Positions 1 to 5,780 of a stretch of DNA of 5,781 nt are shown here, one piece after another. The notes under the pieces were generated by a model. That model saw only the letters and a program-made list of their open reading frames with translations, searched no databases and was not told the origin of the DNA. The translations under genes and the position numbers were made by a program. Position 1 is the stretch's first letter; the number at the start of each line of letters is the position of its first letter. This DNA comes from Deltaproteobacteria bacterium (GTDB lineage Bacteria; Myxococcota_A; UBA9160). The stretch lies in contig DOUU01000011.1 in NCBI GenBank assembly GCA_003520425.1, positions 1-5,781 of the forward strand. Direction: 5' to 3'.

Positions 1-255
1 TGGGGCCCCGAAGGCAGCGTCTACTACGACTACGCCCTGAACACGACGGTGGGCTGCACGTGCGCCCTGGGTACGTGCATGACCGCAGCCGCCTACGGCG
101 ACGTGGATGGAGACGGCTTTATCGCGACGGTGCTCTATGCACGAGGTACTGCCGGGGCGGCATGTACCGATGGCCTCTTCGGGCAGCTCCCCGTCGTGAA
201 GTACAACATGCCCGCCACCTACACCGACTTGAATCCGACGGGCGCGCCCTACTGA
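1..255 (+). CDS. Type IV pilin-like protein, C-terminal part (5' end outside window)
   Basis: The frame is open from base 1 to a TGA at 253-255, giving the last 84 residues of a protein that starts upstream. The N-terminal helix and prepilin leader that would prove a pilin are not visible. What is visible fits the globular C-terminal domain of deltaproteobacterial pilins. A beta-rich aromatic stretch (VYYDYAL) is followed by a cysteine cluster (C19, C21, C26) and then a GDVDGDGF segment at residues 33-40, with a fourth cysteine at C55. The family often has a 'GDxDGDG' strand-turn here. D34, D36 and D38 form a DxDxDG pattern that could bind calcium (inference). The position directly before PilG/H/I/D-like genes supports a pilus subunit, possibly PilA, but a minor pilin is equally possible, so no symbol is given. 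A GTG at 49 is only an internal codon. Confidence 0.7.
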   Translation, partial: WGPEGSVYYDYALNTTVGCTCALGTCMTAAAYGDVDGDGFIATVLYARGTAGAACTDGLFGQLPVVKYNMPATYTDLNPTGAPY

Positions 256-285
256 AAGAAGGCGCAACGAGAGGGACGGGGCTCC

Positions 286-1215
286 TTGCGCGCAATTGTT
301 GCGAAGCTAGTTCAGGCGTTTGCCCTCGCCGCACTGTTGGCCATGACCACCTGGGCGCATTCGCGTGTGGGAGTCCTGGGCGAAGCAGTCGAGGGGAAGA
401 GCTTCTTGCCACGGCCCGAGTTCGTCCGCAGCGCCTCCTTCGGCTTCACCTCCCTGGCCGCCGACTATTACTGGCTCGAGACTGTGCAGCTCGTGGGGGC
501 TGCCACGCATGCAGACCCGGCCGCCTTCGCAGAGCAAATCGGGCAGCTTCTCGACATCGTGACCCAGCTCGATCCGTGGGTCGATCACCCCTACCGCTTT
601 GGCGCGGTATGGATGATCGACTGCGAGAGGAGCGTACGCCACGCCGATGACCTCCTCCGGCGCGGGATCGCCTATCACCCCACGGATTGGCGGGATCGAT
701 TCTACCTGGGCTTCAATCAGTTCTACTACCTCGAGCAAAACGAAGCCGCCGCGAACACGCTTGAGGCCGCAACGCGCTACCCCGGCGCGCCGCTCCATCT
801 CTCGCGCCTCGTCGCACGGCTGCGGGCGGGAAGCGACGGGCTCGAATCCGCCGCAATCTTCTTGGAGGAGCTCGTCCGGCGAGCACCCGATGGGCGTGCA
901 CGCGCAGAATACGAGAAGGCCCTCGACGAGGTCGAGACCGAACGCCGCGCGCGTTTTCTGGATCAGGCGCGGGCGGAATACGTGCGACTCCATGGCAAAG
1001 ACATCACGTCGCCGGAGGATCTCCTCGCGGGCGAAAACCCGGTCTTAAGGCAACTCCCCGCGGAGCCGAACGGGTGGGAGTGGACGCTGAATGAGAGGGG
1101 CGAGATCGTTTCCACGTACTACGGCAGCCGCTATGTGGTGCACCGGGATCCCATCGATGAACAGCGGCGGGCGCGCTGGCGCGCCGAGCGCGAATCCGCG
1201 GAGACGAGGAAATGA
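286..1215 (+). CDS. pilG: PilG-like ABC-module accessory protein, N-terminal signal/anchor plus TPR-like repeats
   Basis: A 309-residue protein. The TTG start at 286 is preferred because it gives a basic N-terminus (R2, K7) followed by a hydrophobic segment at about residues 8-24. That is a signal anchor, or a cleavable signal ending near A24-H-S26. The first in-frame ATG (343) would cut this segment in half. A purine-rich GAGGGA at 271-276 lies 9 bases upstream of the TTG. Residues of about 80-205 look like irregular tetratricopeptide-type helical hairpins, with alternating small and aromatic residues (for example LLRRGIAYHPTDWRDRFYLG and FLEELVRRAPDG). A charged helix follows at about 205-237, and then a short Trp/Tyr-rich C-terminal segment (GWEWTLNE, STYYGSRYVV). 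The periplasmic side is the likely location (inference). Identity rests mainly on position: it lies 30 bases after the pilin gene and overlaps the ATPase gene by 4 bases, as pilG does in the M. xanthus pilA-pilG-pilH-pilI-pilD order. It could be an unrelated TPR protein in the same slot. Confidence 0.62.
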   Translation: MRAIVAKLVQAFALAALLAMTTWAHSRVGVLGEAVEGKSFLPRPEFVRSASFGFTSLAADYYWLETVQLVGAATHADPAAFAEQIGQLLDIVTQLDPWVDHPYRFGAVWMIDCERSVRHADDLLRRGIAYHPTDWRDRFYLGFNQFYYLEQNEAAANTLEAATRYPGAPLHLSRLVARLRAGSDGLESAAIFLEELVRRAPDGRARAEYEKALDEVETERRARFLDQARAEYVRLHGKDITSPEDLLAGENPVLRQLPAEPNGWEWTLNERGEIVSTYYGSRYVVHRDPIDEQRRARWRAERESAETRK

Positions 1216-2177
1216 GTGCAGAGCGCGGCTCGGCTGCGGAGGTTGTCCGAGTCGAGAATCTGGCAAAGGATTTCCGGGTGGGCCTTCGCGCGCGCCGGCA
1301 GCGCGTGCTGGAGGGGATCTCCTTTTCCGTCCGCGACCGCGAGATCTTCGGGTTTGTCGGACCGAACGGAGCGGGAAAGACGACCACCCTCAAAATCCTG
1401 ATGGGCCTCATTTTCGCCAGCGCGGGCCACGCCACCATCGTTGGACATGATGTGCGGGAGACGGAGTTCCGCAGGCACGTCGGTTTTTTGCCGGAGAATC
1501 CCTATTTCTACGACTACCTTACGGGCCGCGAGATCCTCCAGTTCTACGGACGGCTCTGCGGCCTCTCCTCCGCGCGCGCGAACGAGCGCGTAAAGACGCT
1601 TCTCGACTGGGTCGGGCTTGCCCATGCCGCAGATCTGCGCCTTCGAACCTATTCCAAGGGCATGCTCCAGCGCATCGGCCTTGCACAGGCCCTGGTACAC
1701 GATCCCCGCGTCGTCTTTCTGGACGAGCCGATGAGCGGACTTGATCCGATTGGGCGGAAGGAGATCCGCGATCTCATCCTGCGCCTTCGCGAGGAAGGGA
1801 AAACCGTCTTCATGAACACGCACATCCTGACGGATGTGGAGATGTTGTGCGACCGCGTTGCGATCATCGTGAAAGGCCAAATCCGGTATGAAGGGACAAC
1901 GGACCAGTTCCTCGAAGCGGGCAAGCGTGAGACCGACATTGTCTTCTCGAGCCTGCCGCCGGAGATGGCGAGCCGCCTGGAGGAGCGTGGTGCGGAACTC
2001 CGAGGTGTTCTGGGCCGGCTCGAGATCCGGGTCGCTGAGAAGGATGTGACCGACGTCCTGAGGGAGGCACTCGCGGCGGGCGCGGAGGTGGTATCGGTCG
2101 CGCCACACCGCGCTTCGCTCGAGTCGATCTTCCTCTCCGCGGTGGGGAAGGCGCAGCAGCGGGGGGACAGCAGGTGA
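1212..2177 (+). CDS. pilH: ABC transporter ATP-binding protein, PilH-like
   Basis: A complete 321-residue nucleotide-binding subunit that would hydrolyse ATP on the cytoplasmic face to drive the downstream permease. Motifs appear in the correct order: Walker A GPNGAGKT at 50-57, Q-loop region GFLPEN at 91-96, signature YSKGM at 147-151, Walker B VVFLDEP at 167-173 with catalytic E172, D-loop SGLD at 175-178, and switch histidine H204 in NTHIL. The Q-loop position carries E95 instead of glutamine, as seen in several ABC-2 export ATPases. After about residue 230 comes a C-terminal extension of roughly 80 residues with alternating strands and helices, typical of ATPases paired with ABC-2 permeases. 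The ATG overlaps the TGA of the upstream gene (ATGA), with GAGGA just before it, suggesting translational coupling. The ABC ATPase call is near certain. The PilH assignment comes from the neighbours (pilin, PilG slot, permease, PilD), and its transported substrate is unknown. Confidence 0.93.
   Translation: MSAERGSAAEVVRVENLAKDFRVGLRARRQRVLEGISFSVRDREIFGFVGPNGAGKTTTLKILMGLIFASAGHATIVGHDVRETEFRRHVGFLPENPYFYDYLTGREILQFYGRLCGLSSARANERVKTLLDWVGLAHAADLRLRTYSKGMLQRIGLAQALVHDPRVVFLDEPMSGLDPIGRKEIRDLILRLREEGKTVFMNTHILTDVEMLCDRVAIIVKGQIRYEGTTDQFLEAGKRETDIVFSSLPPEMASRLEERGAELRGVLGRLEIRVAEKDVTDVLREALAAGAEVVSVAPHRASLESIFLSAVGKAQQRGDSR
2161..2167 (+). promoter_or_regulatory. Ribosome binding site deciding the GTG start of the permease gene
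   Basis: The run GGGGGGA sits 6 bases before the GTG at 2174, inside the last codons of the ATPase gene. It favours the overlapping GTG start over the ATG at 2195 and supports coupled translation of the two ABC subunits. Confidence 0.5.
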
Positions 2178-2950
2178 GATCGGTCGTGCGCATCATGACG
2201 CTCGCTCTGAATACCGTGCGCGAAGCCGTTCGCAACCGCATCCTCTACACGTTGGTCTTCTTTGCCATCCTTCTCATCGGAACCGGCGTCCTGCTGTCGA
2301 CGCTCTCCTATGTAGAACGGGAGCGGATCCTCGAAGATGTGGGACTTGCCGCCATCCGGCTTTTTGGAGCTGCGATCGCAATCTTTGTCGGGATCGGCCT
2401 CATCCACAATGAGGTGGATCGTCGAACGATTTACACGATCCTCTCAAAACCGCTTTCGCGCACGGAGTTTCTCCTCGGAAAATATTTCGGGCTCCTTGCA
2501 ACCCTCTGGCTTCAGCTCATCATCATGAGCGGCGCCTTTGCTGTGTGTTCGCTCCTCACGAATGCACCGCTCACCTCCGCGCATGCGGCTGCGTTCGTGC
2601 TGATCGGAATGGAGCTCGCCCTTCTCGTGTCGCTGGCGACTCTCTTCTCCGCCTTTACGACGCCGATGCTTGCCTCGCTGTTCACCGTCGGCCTTTACCT
2701 GATTGGGCACTTGACACGAAACTTGCAGGACCTGGGCCAGCGATCGGAGGTCGCTGCCGTGCGCGAGCTCACGATCATCCTTCACCGAGTCCTGCCTGAT
2801 CTCGAGAGCTTCAATCTCACCACGCACGCGGTTCACAGCCTCGCCGTGGCGGCATCGGACGTTTGGTTCCCGCTCATCTACGGCGTCGGGTACTGCGTGC
2901 TCGTCTTGTGTCTGGCTTCGGTCATCGTCGAGCGCCGTGACTTCCGCTGA
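2174..2950 (+). CDS. pilI: ABC-2 type transporter permease, PilI-like
   Basis: A 258-residue integral membrane protein, the likely permease partner of the preceding ATPase. Six hydrophobic segments can be read at about residues 23-45, 58-78, 103-128, 137-160, 163-182 and 231-252, the usual ABC-2 topology. Between helices 2 and 3 is a cytoplasmic loop with the family hallmark [21 protein letters not shown] (charged E80, D82, R83, R84, then SKPLSR), which contacts the ATPase in this family. A longer polar stretch at about 183-228 precedes the last helix and may form a periplasmic loop. The GTG start overlaps the ATPase stop codon (GTGA) and has GGGGGGA 6 bases upstream. A later ATG at 2195 would remove seven residues and has a weaker site. 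The protein is full length and ends at TGA 2948-2950. The ABC-2 permease call is strong, and the PilI name rests on synteny with the myxobacterial pil locus. Confidence 0.88.
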   Translation: MRSVVRIMTLALNTVREAVRNRILYTLVFFAILLIGTGVLLSTLSYVERERILEDVGLAAIRLFGAAIAIFVGIGLIHNEVDRRTIYTILSKPLSRTEFLLGKYFGLLATLWLQLIIMSGAFAVCSLLTNAPLTSAHAAAFVLIGMELALLVSLATLFSAFTTPMLASLFTVGLYLIGHLTRNLQDLGQRSEVAAVRELTIILHRVLPDLESFNLTTHAVHSLAVAASDVWFPLIYGVGYCVLVLCLASVIVERRDFR

Positions 2951-3049
2951 GCTTTGGTTCTCGCCCCGGATGGAGGTCGGAGAGAAGGTGGCGGGAGGAG
3001 GGCTTCGGGATGAGATCCTGAACGGCCCAGCGGAGTTGCCCAGGAGGCG

Positions 3050-3081
3050 CGAGATCGGAAAGCCTCGGCCGCGGGATCTCG
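3050..3081 (+). repeat. Inverted repeat, 7-base arms
   Basis: CGAGATC at 3050-3056 is matched by GATCTCG at 3075-3081 with an 18-base loop. It lies about 100 bases after the permease stop. There is no following T-run, so it is not a classical intrinsic terminator. It could be an RNA hairpin or a dyad for a DNA-binding protein, and chance is also possible in GC-rich DNA. Confidence 0.35.
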
Positions 3082-3085
3082 GCAA

Positions 3086-3104
3086 GCGGGCTGGATCGGC
3101 CCGC
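3086..3104 (+). repeat. GC-rich hairpin, 6-base arms
   Basis: GCGGGC at 3086-3091 pairs with GCCCGC at 3099-3104 around a 7-base loop, five bases after the preceding inverted repeat. No T-tract follows, so a terminator role is uncertain. Confidence 0.38.
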
Positions 3105-3170
3105 ACACGACCGTGCTAGAGCCCAGAGAGGATGGGGATGAGAAAGCTCTCAAGCGGGCGAGAGCGCAGA

Positions 3171-3189
3171 GCCGGCCTTCGGGCGCGGC
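3171..3189 (+). repeat. Stable hairpin with cUUCGg tetraloop upstream of pilD
   Basis: GCCGGCC at 3171-3177 pairs with GGC and CGGC on the 3' side (3182-3184 and 3186-3189) with a single bulged G at 3185, closing a TTCG loop at 3178-3181. C(UUCG)G loops are unusually stable in RNA. It sits 61 bases before the pilD start, so it would lie in a pilD leader if transcription begins upstream of it, or stabilise a 3' end coming from the permease operon. No T-run follows. Confidence 0.45.
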
Positions 3190-3250
3190 GGTCCAGTCCG
3201 CGTAGGCCAGTGTGGGAATCAGACTGCAGAAGTTGGGCTAGGGTAGGTGA

Positions 3251-4126
3251 ATGAATCCGGCAGCGCTTGCGCCGTCCGCCGTAAACGTTGGCGCGGTCGC
3301 GTTTCTCTTTGGTTTGGTCGTGGGATCGTTCTTGAATGTCGTCGTTCACCGTTTGCCGCGCGGTGAATCGATCGTCTGGCCCGGATCCCGCTGTCCAGCG
3401 TGCTCACGGCCGATCCGTCCCTACGAGAACATCCCGCTTGTGTCCTATCTTCTGTTGAGCGGAAAGTGTCGGGGCTGCGGTGCACCGATCTCGCTGCGCT
3501 ATCCGGCCATCGAATTGCTCACCGCGGTCCTGTTTGCGGCCATTGCACTCGAGACAGGACTCCGAATCGAGACTGTCTTGCGCTGCGGATTCGCTGCCCT
3601 GCTCGTAGCCGCGGCGGCAATCGACGCGGAGCATCGCATCATCCCCGATGAAATCTCCCTGGGAGGGCTTGCCGCAGGCCTTGCCCTTGTGCCAATCATC
3701 GAAACCCTCGAAGGCGCTGCGTACCTCTCGGCGCTCTTGCGCTCGTTTTGGGGCGCTCTTCTCGGCGGTGGCCTTTTGTGGAGTGTAGGCTTCGCCCACG
3801 CGCGCCTCTCGACGGCCCTCGGCCGGACCTTCGAGCACTGGCCCGGCGAGGGTGCGAGCCTCCCGGGCCCGGGGAGCCTCGACTACTGGACGTGGTTTCC
3901 GGGCCTCGGCTTTGGCGATGTAAAGCTTCTCGCCATGATTGGGGCGTTCGTCGGGCCCGCCGGCGTGATCGAGACCCTCCTCGCCGCATCGATCGCCGGA
4001 CTTGCCCTGGGCATTGTGAGCGCCCTCGTCACGCACCGCTGGAACTCGCCCTTTGGCTTCGGACCCGCCCTCGCGCTTGGCGCACTCTTGGTGGTCCTCG
4101 TTCCCCATCCGTCGCTTTTGCACTAG
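3251..4126 (+). CDS. pilD: Prepilin peptidase / N-methyltransferase (type IV leader peptidase)
   Basis: A full-length (291-residue) inner-membrane aspartic protease that cuts type IV prepilin leaders and methylates the new N-terminus. The first helix carries the family signature FLFGLVVGSFLNVVVHRLP (residues 18-36). Next comes the cytoplasmic domain with two cysteine pairs, C48-x2-C51 and C73-x2-C76, the zinc-type motif found in bifunctional peptidase/methyltransferases. The first catalytic aspartate region is IDAEHRIIPDE, with D125 the likely catalytic residue and D133 in the conserved PD. The second is GLGFGDVKLL with D223. About seven or eight hydrophobic segments are present. Residues of about 184-216, just before the GFGD motif, form a Pro/Gly/Trp-rich stretch longer than the short glycine-rich linker usual in this family. 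The ATG at 3251 starts the protein right before helix 1, with a modest GGGTAGG site at 3241-3247. The upstream pilin gives it an obvious local substrate. Peptidase assignment is very secure. Confidence 0.95.
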   Translation: MNPAALAPSAVNVGAVAFLFGLVVGSFLNVVVHRLPRGESIVWPGSRCPACSRPIRPYENIPLVSYLLLSGKCRGCGAPISLRYPAIELLTAVLFAAIALETGLRIETVLRCGFAALLVAAAAIDAEHRIIPDEISLGGLAAGLALVPIIETLEGAAYLSALLRSFWGALLGGGLLWSVGFAHARLSTALGRTFEHWPGEGASLPGPGSLDYWTWFPGLGFGDVKLLAMIGAFVGPAGVIETLLAASIAGLALGIVSALVTHRWNSPFGFGPALALGALLVVLVPHPSLLH

Positions 4127-4184
4127 CGCCCGACACCGGCAACAGCGGGGCATCTTCTCTAGGCTCCGGCGGGAGGGGAGGAGC

Positions 4185-4191
4185 GAGGAGG
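4185..4191 (+). promoter_or_regulatory. Strong ribosome binding site of the methyltransferase gene
   Basis: GAGGAGG ends 4 bases before the ATG at 4196, inside a purine-rich run starting near 4170. It is the best Shine-Dalgarno match in the window and fixes the methyltransferase start. It also suggests that this gene is translated independently of pilD. Confidence 0.7.
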
Positions 4192-4195
4192 ACCG

Positions 4196-5071
4196 ATGGC
4201 CGAGACCGACATGCCTTCCTTCGGCGGACCCAACGCGGAACAGATCAAATACTGGAACGAGGCCGCAGGAGAGACCTGGGCGGAGCGCGAAGAGAGCCTC
4301 GACCAAGTGATTGGCCCGATTGGCGAACGGGCGTTGGCGCTGAGCGATGCCGCGCCGGACGAGCGAGCCGTCGACGTGGGCTGCGGCTGCGGCGCCACGA
4401 CCGCCGAGCTGGCGCGCCGCGTGGGGCGGAAGGGCGCTGTTCTCGGCGTCGATGTGTCCCGTCCGATGCTCGGGCGCGCCCGCGCGCGAGCCTTGGCCCT
4501 CGGGCTCGCGAACGTGAGTTTTCTGCTCGCCGATGCTCAAACCGCGGAGCTTGGGCGCGACGCGTTCGATCTCCTCTTCTCCCGCTTCGGGGTCATGTTC
4601 TTCACCGACCCGACAGCAGCCTTCGCGAACCTGCGCCGCGCCCTCCGCCCGGGTGGGCGCGTCGCATTCGTTTGCTGGCAGGCGATCCAGCGCAATCCGT
4701 GGATGCTCGTTCCCGGACTTGCCATCGCTCGTCACGTTCCGATGCCGCCGCCGGATCCCAATCGGCCGGGTCCCTTCGCCTTCGGCGACCGCGAGCGCAT
4801 CCAGTCTATCTTGTCGGGTGCAAACTTCGGCGAGATCGCGATCCAAGGGGAGGAACTCTCGCTCGCCCCGGGAGGCGGTGACGTGAACCGCGCGGTCGAG
4901 TTTGCGCTCGAGATCGGGCCCGGGGCCGCTGCCCTTCGCGCCGCTGGCGCGGGTTGCGAACTTCGGGCGCGGGCGGCTGACACCGTACGCGAAGCGCTCG
5001 AGCCTTTCACGCAGCACGGAAAGCTTGAGATGCCGGCTGCGGTCTGGCTTGTCCGCGCGTGCCGCGGGTAG
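4196..5071 (+). CDS. Class I SAM-dependent methyltransferase, substrate unknown
   Basis: A complete, soluble 291-residue protein with a Rossmann-type methyltransferase core of the UbiE/Methyltransf_11 kind. The N-terminal EQIKYWNEAAGETWAERE (15-32) is typical of this subgroup. Motif I is VDVGCGCG at 59-66 (the SAM-binding glycine loop), and acidic D86 in GVDVSRPML is the expected ribose-binding residue. LADAQ with D113 matches the adenine-contacting motif, FDLLFSRFGVMFF at 124-136 is motif IV-like, and LRPGGRVAFVCW at 150-161 is the post-motif strand. The C-terminal third, including a Pro-rich stretch PMPPPDPNRPGPF (182-194), probably shapes the substrate pocket, but no motif identifies the substrate. 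It lies 69 bases after pilD on the same strand and could share its transcript. Pilin N-methylation is already explained by PilD, so I do not infer a pilus role. Small-molecule, quinone or lipid methylation are all possible. Confidence 0.88.
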   Translation: MAETDMPSFGGPNAEQIKYWNEAAGETWAEREESLDQVIGPIGERALALSDAAPDERAVDVGCGCGATTAELARRVGRKGAVLGVDVSRPMLGRARARALALGLANVSFLLADAQTAELGRDAFDLLFSRFGVMFFTDPTAAFANLRRALRPGGRVAFVCWQAIQRNPWMLVPGLAIARHVPMPPPDPNRPGPFAFGDRERIQSILSGANFGEIAIQGEELSLAPGGGDVNRAVEFALEIGPGAAALRAAGAGCELRARAADTVREALEPFTQHGKLEMPAAVWLVRACRG

Positions 5072-5135
5072 CCCCGCCGCACCAGAGAAACGCCGGATCC
5101 CGATTCGTTCCTGCGTCGCCTGGTTCGGCGGAGGC
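5072..5135. other. Convergent intergenic spacer, weak dyad only
   Basis: The 64 bases separate the stop codons of the methyltransferase (+) and glycosyltransferase (-) genes, where terminators for both would be expected. I see only a short dyad, CGCC at 5117-5120 with GGCG at 5127-5130, without a T-run on either side. Termination may be Rho-dependent or occur inside the opposing gene. Confidence 0.4.
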
Positions 5136-5780
5136 TCAGCTTTGTCCTGTCTTCTTCTCCTCCTCGTCATCGGGCTCCAAGGTGAGGTCTGCGGTCGGCA
5201 GGCCCAAGCTCCCGCGCTCCAGAGAAACCTCGCGCGAGGTGGGGGCGGGCGGTTGCCGGAAGCGCGAGCGGAAAAGCCAGCTCGACAGCCGGTAGTGGAC
5301 AATCAGCAGGATCATGCGCACTCCCAGACGAAATGCCGTCCATGTGTTGCCCGTGACGGACGAAGTCCCTACGCGTTTGCTGTAGTTCACCGGGATCTGG
5401 ATCATCTTTTGCTTCATCAGGATGCTCAGGACCATCATCTGGGGACCGAAGAAGCTACCGGCGACGCTGAAGAAGGGCTCGATGCGACGGAGCGCATCGC
5501 GGCGCACGCAGCGCAAGGTGCAGCCGACATCGGTCAGCGAGGTGGTATTGAACAGGAACTCCATCAGCTTTGCGACGCTGTAGTTGCCCCACTTGAGGAA
5601 GAGGCCCATGTTGGCACCTTCCCAGATCAGTTCCTTCACGGTGCGGCTGCCGTAGACCACATCAAAGTCCTCGGCGTATGCGAGCATCTTGCGCACGTCG
5701 CGGGCGTAGAAGGTCCCGTCGGGTTCGGAGACGATGATGAGATCCCCGCTCGCCTCACGGAAGCCGCGCTGAATAGCCGC
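5136..5780 (-). CDS. Family 2 glycosyltransferase, C-terminal part (5' end outside window)
   Basis: On the - strand the frame is open from the window edge to a TGA at 5136-5138, giving the last 214 residues. The true start lies beyond base 5781, and a GTG at 5694-5696 is internal. The fragment starts inside the GT-A fold with AIQRGFREASGDLIIVSEPDGTF. Here SEPDGTF (18-24 of the fragment) occupies the metal/nucleotide-sugar DxD position. Then come VVYGSR (41-46) and LTDVGCTLRCVRRDAL (82-97), with D84 in the acceptor-side region. IPVNYSKRVGTSSVTG (129-144) matches the conserved P-V-Y-R-G-S block of DPM1-like/polyprenyl-phosphate-type GT2 enzymes. A hydrophobic segment MILLIVHYRLSSWLF (156-170) may sit on the membrane. 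The tail is polar and ends in an acidic DDEEE run. The sugar donor and acceptor cannot be read from sequence. It may serve cell-surface polysaccharide or lipid glycosylation (inference). It converges on the methyltransferase gene, so it belongs to a different transcription unit from the pil genes. Confidence 0.88.
   Translation of the reverse strand, partial: AAIQRGFREASGDLIIVSEPDGTFYARDVRKMLAYAEDFDVVYGSRTVKELIWEGANMGLFLKWGNYSVAKLMEFLFNTTSLTDVGCTLRCVRRDALRRIEPFFSVAGSFFGPQMMVLSILMKQKMIQIPVNYSKRVGTSSVTGNTWTAFRLGVRMILLIVHYRLSSWLFRSRFRQPPAPTSREVSLERGSLGLPTADLTLEPDDEEEKKTGQS

Larger units (their letters stand above)
2951..3250 (+). other. 300-base gap between permease and prepilin peptidase genes, no convincing gene
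   Basis: This is the only long gap in the window. The + strand is strongly purine-rich (many GAG, GGA and GGG runs). The only + strand reading frame, from an overlapping ATG at 2937 to 3119, has an Arg/Pro/Gly-rich product with no recognisable motif. Antisense frames are equally featureless. I see no tRNA-like fold, insertion sequence or tandem repeat. It does hold three short inverted repeats, listed separately. It may contain the end of the permease transcript and a promoter for pilD, but I could not pick out a clear -35/-10 pair. A decayed gene cannot be excluded. Confidence 0.5.

Noticed and set aside
60..650. Open frame of 196 codons on the + strand across the pilin/PilG junction
   Set aside because: The product is dominated by Arg, Gly and Leu in low-complexity order and overlaps two better-supported genes in other frames.
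1131..2108. Open frame of 325 codons on the - strand
   Set aside because: It is antisense to the ABC ATPase gene, whose Walker A, signature and Walker B motifs are intact. The antisense product has no recognisable domain.
2937..3119. Small + strand frame (60 codons) overlapping the end of the permease gene and running into the gap
   Set aside because: It has no ribosome binding site that stands out and no recognisable motif, and its composition matches the surrounding purine-rich sequence. It is kept only as a possibility in the gap entry.
5117..5130. Short dyad in the convergent spacer as a bidirectional terminator
   Set aside because: The stem is only four to five pairs and has no T-run on either strand, so it does not meet the criteria for an intrinsic terminator.
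3404..5302. A very long open frame (632 codons) on the - strand
   Set aside because: It runs antisense to pilD and the methyltransferase, both of which have clear family motifs, and also overlaps the glycosyltransferase in another frame. Its product is Arg/Gly/Pro/Ala-rich with no motif, as expected for a GC-rich shadow frame.
5609..5625. TTGGCACC, resembling the -24 half of a sigma-54 promoter
   Set aside because: It lies inside the glycosyltransferase coding sequence and the -12 TTGC element is missing at the right spacing. The sigma-54 promoter expected for pilin would be upstream of this window.
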